Origin: UBA4416 sp035439445
Lineage (GTDB): Bacteria > Bacteroidota > Bacteroidia > B-17B0 > Aurantibacillaceae
Direction: 5' to 3'
Length of the DNA: 64,000 nucleotides
Assembly (NCBI GenBank): GCA_035439445.1
Contig: DAORKG010000001.1
Location: 1 to 64,000 of the forward strand
Shown: in pieces, positions 51,956 to 60,640 of the stretch
Layout of the letters: the number at the start of each line of letters is the position of its first letter
How positions within the stretch are numbered: position 1 is the stretch's first letter
The notes under the pieces: model-generated
Database searches by the model: none
Told to the model about the DNA's origin: nothing
Seen by the model: only the letters and a program-made list of their open reading frames with translations
Position numbers and translations under genes: made by a program

Positions 51956-53824
51956 ATGAAGGAAAGATTACATAAACCTTTATTTTTATTTAAGTTGTTA
52001 GGATTTTTCCTAATCCTTTTAGCAACACATCGAATTATATTTTTAATATTATTTCATTCGCAATTCTCGGAAGTGGCATTTATTGAATTTGTAAAAGCAT
52101 TTTTAATAGGATGTTTAACGGATGCCATTGCAACCATTTATTTTTTATTACCTATGTGGCTCACTCTTCTGTTTTTTAATATTGAGAACAAGATGACAAG
52201 AATTGCTGCACTGATTTGGTTTTTAATTGGATTTACATCGGCATGTGTTTTAAATCTTTCAGACTTAGGTTATTATCCAATTACTAAAAAACGTATGGGA
52301 GCTGAGCTTCTGGATATTCTTCCGGAGGTCCCTTCATTAATGGGAGCTTATTTAAAAGATTATTGGTATTTGTTAATACTATTAATTGCTTTTTTAGCAT
52401 TCGCTTTTTGGTTTTTGAAAAAACAATTGGATCATTACAAAAACGTTTCTCAAAAATTTACTCCACGTTTATTAAATGTATTACTAGTAGTATTTGTGTT
52501 TTTTACTATTATGCGTGGAGGTTATGGTACTAGACCATTCATGCCTTTTGATATTCCTTCAATGGTTGATCCAAAACTACAATGGTTGGCTAGCAATACA
52601 CCATTTCAATTTTTACATACTTTGGAGAATGAAAGTTTAAAAATTGAAACCTATTTTGATGAACAAGAGGCAGAGAAAATGATTGGTTTTCAAAAGCAAT
52701 TTTCATCCAAAGAATTTAAGAAAAAAAATATTTTATTTATTATTCTCGAAAGTTTTTGTTCTGAACGTATTGGCTTATTAAACCCACAAGTCAAAGCATA
52801 TACTCCTTTTATGGATTCATTATTGTCAAACGCCCGTACTTATAAATATGGCGTCGCAACCGGAAGAATGACGATTGATGCCTTGCCATCTGTGTTGTCT
52901 GGTATTCCATCTTTCATGGAAAAAAATTATTGTTATTCAAATTACAATAATAATGAAGTGCATGCCATTTCCTCTTTATTAGAAAAAGAAGGATATCAAA
53001 CAGCATTTTTTTATGGAGGTTTAAAAACAACGTTTGGTTTTGAAAACTTCATGAATATTAATTTCACTAAAAATTATTTCGATCAAGAAGATTATGATAG
53101 TAAATATGAAAATGAAGGGTGGGGGGTTGATGATCATTTATTTTTACCTTTTGTGGCAAATAAATTAAAAACATTACCACAACCTTTTTGCGCTTCGTTA
53201 TTAACCTTATCATTACATCATCCGTTCCCGGTTCCCGAGCCATATAAATCGATGCTTGATTCAATTAAAGATCCTGTTAAGAAAAGTATTAAATACACTG
53301 ATATTTCACTTAAATTATTTTTTGATAAAATTAAAAATGAGGAGTGGTACAAAAATTCCATTATAGCTATTTGTGCCGACCACACTTCAGGTGGATTTGG
53401 AAATTATGAAAGTAACGTGATTAATGAATATGTTATTCCAATTGCTTTTATCGCACCTGGAGATACTGCTTTTAATAAAATACAGAATCAGTCTATTTCT
53501 CAAATTGATATGTATCCAACTGTTTTAGATTATATTGGATATAATAAGTCTTTTGTTTGTTTAGGGAAATCTGCTCTTTCAAAACAACCTCCATCTGTTT
53601 TGTATGGCGGAAATGGTGTATTTAGAATGTTTGATTACCCATATATGTTGGAGTATGATAATAATAACAAAAAGGTATTTGGTTTTATAAGGTACAATGA
53701 AAACAGAACGGTTAATTATTTGCCTTTAGATGGAATTAATAAAAACAAAGTTGAAAGTATGAGTAATTTATTAAAGGCTTATATACAAGTGTTTACTTAC
53801 CGTGTTAACAAAAATCAGTTTTGA
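51956..53824 (+). CDS. Membrane-anchored sulfatase-fold (LTA synthase-like) protein
   Basis: About 622 residues. Five transmembrane helices occupy the first 190 or so residues, then a periplasmic alkaline-phosphatase/sulfatase-fold domain begins at about 245 (KKNILFIILESFCSERIG). The segment YGVATGRMTIDALPSVLSGIPS holds the presumed catalytic Thr. ICADHTSGGFGNYES and YVIPIAFIAPGD contain the metal-binding end. This is the LtaS/MdoB group, which transfers phosphoglycerol or phosphoethanolamine onto envelope glycans. As Gram-negatives lack LTA, modification of a surface glycan is the likelier role. An in-frame TTG at 51950 overlapping the previous stop is an alternative start. Confidence 0.88.
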   Translation: MKERLHKPLFLFKLLGFFLILLATHRIIFLILFHSQFSEVAFIEFVKAFLIGCLTDAIATIYFLLPMWLTLLFFNIENKMTRIAALIWFLIGFTSACVLNLSDLGYYPITKKRMGAELLDILPEVPSLMGAYLKDYWYLLILLIAFLAFAFWFLKKQLDHYKNVSQKFTPRLLNVLLVVFVFFTIMRGGYGTRPFMPFDIPSMVDPKLQWLASNTPFQFLHTLENESLKIETYFDEQEAEKMIGFQKQFSSKEFKKKNILFIILESFCSERIGLLNPQVKAYTPFMDSLLSNARTYKYGVATGRMTIDALPSVLSGIPSFMEKNYCYSNYNNNEVHAISSLLEKEGYQTAFFYGGLKTTFGFENFMNINFTKNYFDQEDYDSKYENEGWGVDDHLFLPFVANKLKTLPQPFCASLLTLSLHHPFPVPEPYKSMLDSIKDPVKKSIKYTDISLKLFFDKIKNEEWYKNSIIAICADHTSGGFGNYESNVINEYVIPIAFIAPGDTAFNKIQNQSISQIDMYPTVLDYIGYNKSFVCLGKSALSKQPPSVLYGGNGVFRMFDYPYMLEYDNNNKKVFGFIRYNENRTVNYLPLDGINKNKVESMSNLLKAYIQVFTYRVNKNQF

Positions 53825-53868
53825 TAAATACAATTGTAATTCATAAATTTAACAGATAAATCATAATC

Positions 53869-54450
53869 ATGATACAACATATTAAATCACGTTTGCAAGC
53901 ATCTATCGATTTAAAAACATCGTTATTATCTAATGATGCCATTTTAAATACTGTTCAATCTATAGTTAATGAAATTGTAACTTGTTACAAGCATGACGGA
54001 AAAGTATTATGGGCAGGTAATGGTGGTTCAGCTGCAGATTCTCAACATTTAGCTGCTGAGTTAAGCGGACGTTTTTATTACGATCGTCCACCGTTATTTA
54101 GCGAGGCATTGCATGTAAATACAAGTTACACAACAGCTGTAGCAAACGATTATAGTTATGATGTAATATATAGTCGTTTAACTAAAGCCATGGGACGCAA
54201 GGGTGATGTATTAATAGGTTTATCAACTAGTGGTAATTCTACGAACGTGATTAAAGCATTGGAAGTTGCTAATGAATTAGGAATGATTACGGTTGCTTTT
54301 ACAGGTGAGACAGGTGGTAAAATGAAAGATTGTGCTAAATATCTAGTTAATATTCCATCTAAAGATACTCCTCGTATTCAGGAATGTCATATGATTTTAG
54401 GACATACTATTTGTGAGTTAGTTGAAATTGCATTGTTTCCAAAATCCTAA
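53869..54450 (+). CDS. gmhA: Sedoheptulose 7-phosphate isomerase, SIS domain
   Basis: A 193-residue SIS-domain isomerase that converts sedoheptulose 7-phosphate to D-glycero-D-manno-heptose 7-phosphate, the first step to activated heptose. The phosphate-binding loops WAGNGGSAADSQHLAAELSGRF and GLSTSGNSTNVIKAL, the mid-chain ALHVNTSYTTAVANDYSYD and the C-terminal IQECHMILGHTICELVE (catalytic His) all fit GmhA. It is followed six bases later by hddC and then gmhB. Confidence 0.94.
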   Translation: MIQHIKSRLQASIDLKTSLLSNDAILNTVQSIVNEIVTCYKHDGKVLWAGNGGSAADSQHLAAELSGRFYYDRPPLFSEALHVNTSYTTAVANDYSYDVIYSRLTKAMGRKGDVLIGLSTSGNSTNVIKALEVANELGMITVAFTGETGGKMKDCAKYLVNIPSKDTPRIQECHMILGHTICELVEIALFPKS

Positions 54451-54456
54451 TTTACG

Positions 54457-55170
54457 TTGTTAACAGAAGCAGTCATATTAGCAGGTGGGTTTGGTACCAG
54501 ATTACAAAAAATTGTAAATGATGTGCCCAAGCCCATGGCTCCAGTCAATAGAATTCCTTTCTTAAACTATGTGTTTGATTATTTAAAGTATTACAAAATT
54601 CAACATGTAGTTTTATCAACCGGATATTTATCCGAAAAAATCGTTGAGTATTATAAAGATGAATTTAAAGGAATTAAAATTTCTTATGCCAAAGAAGAAA
54701 CTCCTTTAGGAACAGGTGGTGGTATTAGAAATGCAATGACTAAATGCACAACTGATGATGTTTTGGTTTTAAATGGAGATTCATTCTTTGATGTAGATGT
54801 AAAATCACATTATCGAAACCATATATTTAAACAAGCAGATTGTACTCTTGCTTTGAGAAAAGTAGATAATGCTGCTAGATATGGTACTATTCAGTTAGGG
54901 CGTTTAAATAAAATCGCTGCCTTTAAAGAAAAAGATAATATGGAGAAGGAGGGCTTGATAAACGGAGGTGTTTATATTTTAAATAGAGAGGTTTATTTTA
55001 ATAAAACAGAAGTTGATACAGCATTTTCAATTGAGAAAGATTTTTACGAGAAAAGATTAAAAGAACTCAATATTTTTGGGTTCGAATACAATGGATATTT
55101 TATTGATATCGGTATTCCTGAAGATTATAAAAAAGCTCAAGATGACTTTAAAGGATTTAAATATAGATAA
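54457..55170 (+). CDS. hddC: Nucleotidyltransferase, D-glycero-D-manno-heptose 1-phosphate guanylyltransferase type
   Basis: A 237-residue sugar nucleotidyltransferase. The N-terminal signature AVILAGGFGTRLQKIVNDVPKPMAPV binds the nucleotide, ETPLGTGGGIRNA and VLNGDSFFDVD contain the metal-binding Asp, and NGGVYIL and FSIEKDFYEK complete the fold. Its place between gmhA and gmhB indicates HddC, which makes GDP-heptose, rather than a hexose enzyme; the nucleotide (GDP versus ADP) is inferred. The start is TTG at 54457, the only codon that keeps the first strand. The gmhB start lies inside its 3' end. Confidence 0.82.
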   Translation: MLTEAVILAGGFGTRLQKIVNDVPKPMAPVNRIPFLNYVFDYLKYYKIQHVVLSTGYLSEKIVEYYKDEFKGIKISYAKEETPLGTGGGIRNAMTKCTTDDVLVLNGDSFFDVDVKSHYRNHIFKQADCTLALRKVDNAARYGTIQLGRLNKIAAFKEKDNMEKEGLINGGVYILNREVYFNKTEVDTAFSIEKDFYEKRLKELNIFGFEYNGYFIDIGIPEDYKKAQDDFKGFKYR

Positions 55171-55693
55171 TACCTGGACTTTGTTTTTAGACCGTGACGG
55201 TGTGATAAACAAAAAGCTAGATGATGATTATGTAAAGCATACTACAGAGTTTGAATTTATTGATGGAACACTAAATGCTTTACGTATTTTAAATCCAATT
55301 TTTAAAACTATTGTTGTTGTTACTAATCAGCAATGCATTGGTAAGAAAATCATTTTTCCTGAAGATTTAGAATTGATTCATCAAAACATGATGTATGAAA
55401 TTAATTTCATGAAGGGACGAATTGATAAAATTTATTATTCACCATATTTAGCAGCAGAGAACCATCCAACACGTAAGCCGGGTATTGGCATGGCATTGCA
55501 AGCACAAAAAGATTTTCCTCATGTTGATTTTAGAAAATCGATTATTGTGGGTGATAGCATGAGTGATATGGAATTTGGAAGAAATGCAGGAATGAAAACT
55601 GTTTATATTAGTTCTGAACCTAAACAGGATGAACGAATAGATTTTAATTTTAAGTCTTTGATTTACTTCGCTCATTCATTAACTCAATTATAA
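55142..55693 (+). CDS. gmhB: D-glycero-D-manno-heptose 1,7-bisphosphate phosphatase (HAD family)
   Basis: A 183-residue HAD-IIIA phosphatase from the ATG at 55142, chosen because the domain begins at WTLFLDRDGVINKK. An upstream start at 55076 would add residues unlike the family. The catalytic pair is Asp17 and Asp19; TNQQCIGK, the loop at NHPTRKPGIGMALQA and GDSMSDMEFGRNAGM supply the rest of the site. It removes the C7 phosphate of heptose 1,7-bisphosphate. It overlaps hddC by 29 bases. The heptose-7-phosphate kinase needed between GmhA and GmhB is not in the window. Confidence 0.88.
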   Translation: MTLKDLNIDNTWTLFLDRDGVINKKLDDDYVKHTTEFEFIDGTLNALRILNPIFKTIVVVTNQQCIGKKIIFPEDLELIHQNMMYEINFMKGRIDKIYYSPYLAAENHPTRKPGIGMALQAQKDFPHVDFRKSIIVGDSMSDMEFGRNAGMKTVYISSEPKQDERIDFNFKSLIYFAHSLTQL

Positions 55694-55697
55694 AGTT

Positions 55698-56447
55698 TTG
55701 AAAGTATCCATCATAACCATTACTTATAATAGTGAATCAACTTTGATTGAAACAATTGATTCTGTATTGAATCAAACGCACAAAAATATTGAATACATTA
55801 TTGTAGATGGAGCTTCATCAGATGATACAATTTCTATCATTCATTCGTACAAGGATAGAATTTCAAAATTTATTTCTGAAAAAGATAATGGTTTATACCA
55901 TGCCCTAAATAAAGGTATCTCAATGGCCACGGGCGATGTTATTGGAATTTTGCATAGCGATGATTTTTATACCAATCATCATATCATCGAAAATGTAGTC
56001 AATACATTCAAATCAACTCATGCAGATGCAGTGTATGCAGATTTATTTTATGTTGATAAGCATGATACTAATAAGATACATCGTAAGTGGAAATCAGGAA
56101 ATTATAAGCATGGAATGTTTTTACAGGGTTGGATGCCACCGCATCCTACATTTTTTGTAAAACGATCTATTTATGAAAAATATGGTAGCTTTAATTTGGA
56201 TTTGGTTTCTGCGGCAGATTATGAATTAATGTTACGTTTTATTCATAAGCATAAAATTAAAATGGCTTACCTTCCTGAATTTGCAATTAAAATGAGGGTG
56301 GGAGGTAAAAGCAATGTGTCTCTTAAAAACAGAATCAGAGCAAATAATGAAGATAGAAAAGCTTGGAAAATAAACGGGCTTAAACCGCATTTTTATACAC
56401 TTTATGCTAAACCACTAAGAAAAATTATACAACTGTTTAAAAAATAA
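55698..56447 (+). CDS. Glycosyltransferase family 2
   Basis: A 249-residue GT-A fold transferase. The N-terminal VSIITITYNSESTLIETIDSVLNQT and IIVDGASSDDT bind the nucleotide sugar, GILHSDDFY is the metal-binding DxD-type motif, and GWMPPHPTFFVKRSIYEKYG with SAADYELMLRF contains the acceptor-side acid. Such enzymes build O-antigen or exopolysaccharide. The donor may be a heptose or a UDP-sugar made by neighbouring genes, but this cannot be seen. The start is TTG at 55698, four bases after gmhB. A basic tail may bind the membrane. Confidence 0.92.
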   Translation: MKVSIITITYNSESTLIETIDSVLNQTHKNIEYIIVDGASSDDTISIIHSYKDRISKFISEKDNGLYHALNKGISMATGDVIGILHSDDFYTNHHIIENVVNTFKSTHADAVYADLFYVDKHDTNKIHRKWKSGNYKHGMFLQGWMPPHPTFFVKRSIYEKYGSFNLDLVSAADYELMLRFIHKHKIKMAYLPEFAIKMRVGGKSNVSLKNRIRANNEDRKAWKINGLKPHFYTLYAKPLRKIIQLFKK

Positions 56448-56843
56448 ATGAGTTTACAAACACAAATAACTATACGTATTGATTGGAGTGAACTTGATTT
56501 ATTTGGACATGTAAATAATGTGGCTTTTCATAAATATGCTCAAACTGCACGTTTAAATTATGTGCAAGCAATTGGTTTAATGAAATTACATCAAACACAA
56601 AACATCGGCTTTATGGTTGCCGAAACTAATTGTCAGTTTAAAAAAGAGTTATTGTTTCCAGGAAATATAAACATTCAAACACAAATTGATTTTGTGAAAA
56701 ATACCAGTTTAGCTTTGCAACACATCATGACGAATGACACAGGTGAACTTGTGGCAATGGCTAGAGATGTATTAGTAGTATTTGATTTTAATAAGAAAGA
56801 AAAGGTTTTGATACCGGAAGAGATAAAAGCAAAAGTTTCGTAG
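56448..56843 (+). CDS. Acyl-CoA thioesterase, 4HBT hot-dog fold
   Basis: A 131-residue hot-dog protein of the YbgC/4-hydroxybenzoyl-CoA thioesterase group. WSELDLFGHVNNVAFHKYAQTARLNYVQAIG is the diagnostic segment, in which the Asp of the usual D-x-x-G-H-V-N-N active site is present. GFMVAETNCQFKKELLFPG is typical of the second strand. It hydrolyses acyl-CoA thioesters; the substrate is unknown. It directly follows the glycosyltransferase stop and ends head-on against acyP with no intergenic base. Confidence 0.9.
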   Translation: MSLQTQITIRIDWSELDLFGHVNNVAFHKYAQTARLNYVQAIGLMKLHQTQNIGFMVAETNCQFKKELLFPGNINIQTQIDFVKNTSLALQHIMTNDTGELVAMARDVLVVFDFNKKEKVLIPEEIKAKVS

Positions 56844-57116
56844 TTATTTTTTCACCTCAAAGGTTTCAAAATTTTTCACTTCACTTTCTTCGGCAATTAC
56901 TTCTGTTACTTTAGATAAGGGAGATCCCACATAACACCAATCGATTAATTTATTGATGTCTTCTTCTTTGCCTTCTGCTTCAATATAAACATCACCGTTA
57001 TGCAAATTTTTTACATAACCAGTTAAGTTACATTTGAGTGCTTGTGCATGAGTACAAAAACGGTAAGATACACGCTGTACCTTACCTTTTACTGTGATAT
57101 TATAATGACGAGTCAA
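56844..57116 (-). CDS. acyP: Acylphosphatase
   Basis: A 90-residue acylphosphatase. The phosphate-binding loop reads GKVQRVSYRF at 11-20, keeping the catalytic Arg19 although the usual GVGFR is altered to RVSYR. Asn37 in GYVKNLHNGDVYIEAEG is the second catalytic residue. It hydrolyses acyl phosphates. It directly follows the UDP-xylose synthase-like gene on the minus strand (no gap), and its stop abuts the convergent thioesterase stop. Confidence 0.9.
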   Translation of the reverse strand: MTRHYNITVKGKVQRVSYRFCTHAQALKCNLTGYVKNLHNGDVYIEAEGKEEDINKLIDWCYVGSPLSKVTEVIAEESEVKNFETFEVKK

Positions 57117-58106
57117 TTATTTATTTAGTGTCTCTAAATTACGGTGCTCCGTTTTATTTAATTCATCAGGACTTAATGATTTAAAATATTCATAAGTGAT
57201 TTTTAAACCTTCTGCTCTGTTAACTTTTGGTTCCCATCCTAAAATTTCTTTAGCCTTTGTAATGTCTGGTCTACGTTGTTTAGGATCATCCTTAGGTAAA
57301 GGCAACGAAATTAATTTTTGGTTAGCACCGGTTAATTTTAAAATTTCCTCACCAAATTCTTTAATAGTAATTTCACTTGGGTTACCAATATTTACAGGTA
57401 AGTGGTAATCACTCATTAATAAACGGTAAATGCCTTCTACTAAATCATCAACATAACAAAAACTACGAGTTTGGCTACCATCACCAAACATTGTTAAATC
57501 TTCTCCACGCAATGCTTGTCCGATAAATGCAGGTAATACACGTCCATCATTTAGTCGCATACGAGGCCCATAGGTATTAAAAATACGAATGATTCTTGTT
57601 TCTAATCCATGAGTTTCATGATAAGCCATTGTAATAGCTTCCATAAAACGCTTAGCTTCGTCATAGCAGCCACGAGGACCAACAGGATTTACATTACCCC
57701 AATATTCCTCTGTTTGAGGATGAACATGTGGATCGCCATACACTTCGCTTGTAGAAGCTACTAATACTCTAGCTTTTTTAACTCTAGCAAATCCTAATAC
57801 GTTATGAGTTCCTAATGAAGAAACTTTTAAAGTTTGAATAGGGATTTTCAAATAATCAATTGGACTTGCAGGAGATGCGAAGTGCAAAATATAATCAATA
57901 TTCCCCGGAACATGAATGAATTTACTGACATCATGATGATAGAATTCAAATAGAGGTAATTTGAATAAATGCTCAATGTTTTTTAAATCACCTGTAATTA
58001 AATTATCCATCGCCACAACATGCATCCCTTCCTTAATAAAGCGGTCGCATAAATGTGATCCTAAAAATCCTGCTGCTCCTGTAATTAAAACGCGTTTTTG
58101 TGCCAT
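57117..58106 (-). CDS. UDP-glucuronate decarboxylase-like SDR (UDP-xylose synthase)
   Basis: A 329-residue extended SDR. NAD-binding GAAGFLGSHLCDRF is at the N-terminus, and LHFASPASPIDYLKIPIQTLKVSSLGTHN, STSEVYGDPHVHPQ and GPRGCYDEAKRFMEA (catalytic Tyr and Lys) are diagnostic for UDP-xylose synthase. It decarboxylates UDP-glucuronate to UDP-xylose. The gene upstream encodes UDP-glucose dehydrogenase, which makes UDP-glucuronate, three bases away, so the pair forms a short pathway. The C-terminal ADxTKAKEILGWEPK-type motif is present. Confidence 0.93.
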   Translation of the reverse strand: MAQKRVLITGAAGFLGSHLCDRFIKEGMHVVAMDNLITGDLKNIEHLFKLPLFEFYHHDVSKFIHVPGNIDYILHFASPASPIDYLKIPIQTLKVSSLGTHNVLGFARVKKARVLVASTSEVYGDPHVHPQTEEYWGNVNPVGPRGCYDEAKRFMEAITMAYHETHGLETRIIRIFNTYGPRMRLNDGRVLPAFIGQALRGEDLTMFGDGSQTRSFCYVDDLVEGIYRLLMSDYHLPVNIGNPSEITIKEFGEEILKLTGANQKLISLPLPKDDPKQRRPDITKAKEILGWEPKVNRAEGLKITYEYFKSLSPDELNKTEHRNLETLNK

Positions 58107-58109
58107 AGT

Positions 58110-59432
58110 TTAGTTTGTTTTTACACCGATACAGTAATAGCTGTATCCTAATTTTTTCATATCGTTATTTTCAAAAATATTTCTTCCGTCAAATAACACT
58201 TTATTATTTAATCGTTTACTCACTTCATCAAAATCAGGTACTCTAAATTCTGGCCATTCGGTTACAATTAATAGCGCATCAGCTCCATTTAAAGTGTCAT
58301 ACATATCTGTTGCGTATTCAATTGTATTTCCAATCATACGTTGTGCTTCATGCATCGCCACGGGATCATAAGCAACAACACTAGCACCTTCTTTTAATAA
58401 TTTTTCAATGATTACTAATGATGGCGCTTCGCGCATATCATCAGTTTTAGGCTTAAACGATAAACCCCATAACGCAAATTTCTTCCCCTTTAAATCTCCT
58501 TTAAAATGATCTTTAACTTTATTGAATAGCACTTCTTTTTGTGCTTCGTTTACATTTTCAACAGCATTTAAAATTTGCATGTTGTATTTGTTTTCCTTAG
58601 CTGTTTTAATTAATGCTTTTACATCCTTAGGGAAACAACTTCCTCCGTATCCAACACCAGGGTAAATAAATTTAGTTCCAATTCGTGCATCACTACCTAT
58701 TCCTTTACGAACCATATTTACATCAGCACCCATGATTTCACAAAGATTCGCAATATCATTCATGAAACTAATTTTTGTAGCTAACATAGCGTTTGCTGCA
58801 TATTTAGTCATTTCTGCAGAAGGAATATCCATGATGTAAATTGGATGTCCATTCATTAAAAACGGTTTATATAATTTACGCATTAACTCTTCAGCCTCTG
58901 CTCTATCAACTCCAACAACAATGCGGTCAGGTTTCATGAAATCTTCGATAGCAGCACCTTCTTTTAAAAACTCAGGGTTTGAAGCTACATAAAAATCTAA
59001 ATTAGATCCACGTTTTGTTAATTGATCTTGTAATGCTTTACGAACTTTTTCGGCAGTACTAACAGGCACTGTTGATTTCGTAACTATGACCAATGGATGC
59101 GTCATGTGTTCACCCACACTGGCAGCAACAGCTAATACATATTTTAAATCTGCTGAGCCATCTTCATCCGGTGGCGTACCAACCGCTATAAAAACAACTT
59201 CAGCACCTTGAATACTGTCTTTTAAAGATGTAGAAAAATGTAAACGTTTTTTTTGTACGTTACGTTCTACCATTTCTTCTAAGCCTGGCTCATAAATAGG
59301 TAAAATACCTTTATTTAAATTGTCTATTTTCTTTTGGTCAATATCAACACATGTAACATCAACACCTACTTCTGCAAAGCATGTTCCTGTTACTAATCCT
59401 ACATATCCTGTTCCAATTACTGCTATTTTCAT
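58110..59432 (-). CDS. ugd: UDP-glucose 6-dehydrogenase
   Basis: A 440-residue enzyme that oxidises UDP-glucose to UDP-glucuronate with two NAD+. N-terminal VIGTGYVGLVTGTCFAEVG binds NAD, VGTPPDEDGSADL and STVPVSTAEKVR lie in the first domain, Lys210 in the central helix (AEMTKYAANAMLATKISF), and the catalytic Cys266 in GYGGSCFPKD. The C-terminal SFKPKTDDMREAPS binds UDP. It sits between a sugar aminotransferase gene (five bases) and the UDP-xylose synthase-like gene. Confidence 0.95.
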   Translation of the reverse strand: MKIAVIGTGYVGLVTGTCFAEVGVDVTCVDIDQKKIDNLNKGILPIYEPGLEEMVERNVQKKRLHFSTSLKDSIQGAEVVFIAVGTPPDEDGSADLKYVLAVAASVGEHMTHPLVIVTKSTVPVSTAEKVRKALQDQLTKRGSNLDFYVASNPEFLKEGAAIEDFMKPDRIVVGVDRAEAEELMRKLYKPFLMNGHPIYIMDIPSAEMTKYAANAMLATKISFMNDIANLCEIMGADVNMVRKGIGSDARIGTKFIYPGVGYGGSCFPKDVKALIKTAKENKYNMQILNAVENVNEAQKEVLFNKVKDHFKGDLKGKKFALWGLSFKPKTDDMREAPSLVIIEKLLKEGASVVAYDPVAMHEAQRMIGNTIEYATDMYDTLNGADALLIVTEWPEFRVPDFDEVSKRLNNKVLFDGRNIFENNDMKKLGYSYYCIGVKTN

Positions 59433-59437
59433 ATATT

Positions 59438-60577
59438 TTATTTTACTAATTCTAAAAGGTTATCTGTAATGTATTTTAAAATTTCTTCATCCATTTCGGT
59501 ATGCATTGGCAGTGATAAAACCGTTGCGCATAATTTTTCTGTAACAGGAAAATCACCTTTTTTAAAGCGATCGCTCTTAAAGGCATTTTGCTCATGCAAT
59601 GGAATAGGGTAGTAAATCATAGCCGGAATACCACGTTCTGCTAATTGCTCTCTTAATTTTGTTCTGTCAACTCCATTTAGTTGTAAAGTGTATTGATGAA
59701 ATACATGAGTTGAATTCTTTGCTCTTATGGGAGTTTTAATTTTTGCATTGTTAGCTAATGCTTTATCATAATAATCAGCTGCCTTGTTTCTTGCAGCTGC
59801 ATATTCATCCAAGTGTTTTAATTTAGCTTTAAGGACAACTGCTTGTATAGTATCCAAACGAGAATTACAACCTAAAACATCATGAACATATTGCACGCTT
59901 TGTCCGTGATGAGAAATCATTTTTAATTTTTTTGCTAACTCATCATCATTAGTATACATAGCGCCACCGTCGCCGTAACATCCTAAATTTTTGCTAGGAA
60001 AAAATGATGTGCAGCCAATTGTTCCAATTGTTCCTGCTTTAGCTTTTGTGCCATCACTAAAAGTGTAATCAGCGCCAATTGCTTGAGCTACATCTTCAAT
60101 AACAAATAAATTATGTTTTTTAGCTAAAGCCATAATGCGTTCCATATCGGCGCATTGTCCAAATAGGTGAACGGGAACAATTGCTTTAGTTTTTGGAGTG
60201 ATAGCTTTTTCTATGGCTTCAATATTGATATCAAATGTATCTGGATAAACATCTACTAATACCGGAGTTAATCCTAATAAGCCAATAACTTCTGCAGTTG
60301 CAACATAGGTGAAGCTAGCTGTAATCACTTCATCACCCGGTCTCAAATCTAAAGCCATCATGGCAATTTGTAAGGCATCTGTCCCGTTTGCGCATGGAAT
60401 AACATGTTTTACATTTAGATATTTTTCTAAATCTGCTTGAAATTCTTTTACGGCAGGACCATTAATAAAAGCGGTTGTATTAATAACCTCTTGTATACCG
60501 GCATCAACTTCTGATTTTATTTTTTCGTATTGACTTTTTAAGTCAACCATTTGTATTTTTTTTGTCAAGGTCGTCAT
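59438..60577 (-). CDS. DegT/DnrJ/EryC1/StrS-family sugar aminotransferase
   Basis: A 379-residue PLP enzyme. The PLP-binding Lys196 lies in FFPSKNLGCYGDGGA, Asp162 in VIEDVAQAIGA contacts the ring nitrogen, and PCANGTDALQIAM binds the phosphate. YYPIPLHEQNAFK near the C-terminus is typical of UDP-sugar aminotransferases such as WbpE/ArnB. It transfers an amino group from glutamate to a keto sugar for surface polysaccharide. Which keto sugar is uncertain, since no matching dehydratase or 3-keto-forming dehydrogenase is adjacent. It is first in a four-gene minus-strand run. Confidence 0.92.
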   Translation of the reverse strand: MTTLTKKIQMVDLKSQYEKIKSEVDAGIQEVINTTAFINGPAVKEFQADLEKYLNVKHVIPCANGTDALQIAMMALDLRPGDEVITASFTYVATAEVIGLLGLTPVLVDVYPDTFDINIEAIEKAITPKTKAIVPVHLFGQCADMERIMALAKKHNLFVIEDVAQAIGADYTFSDGTKAKAGTIGTIGCTSFFPSKNLGCYGDGGAMYTNDDELAKKLKMISHHGQSVQYVHDVLGCNSRLDTIQAVVLKAKLKHLDEYAAARNKAADYYDKALANNAKIKTPIRAKNSTHVFHQYTLQLNGVDRTKLREQLAERGIPAMIYYPIPLHEQNAFKSDRFKKGDFPVTEKLCATVLSLPMHTEMDEEILKYITDNLLELVK

Positions 60578-60640
60578 TTCGTAAATAATTGGCTAATATA
60601 ACGATTTTGACCTGATTTTATTGGATTAATTCAGGATTTT

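Noticed and set aside
55076..55141. Upstream extension of gmhB to 55076
   Set aside because: The extra 22 residues are encoded within hddC in another frame and do not belong to the HAD domain, which begins just after the ATG at 55142.
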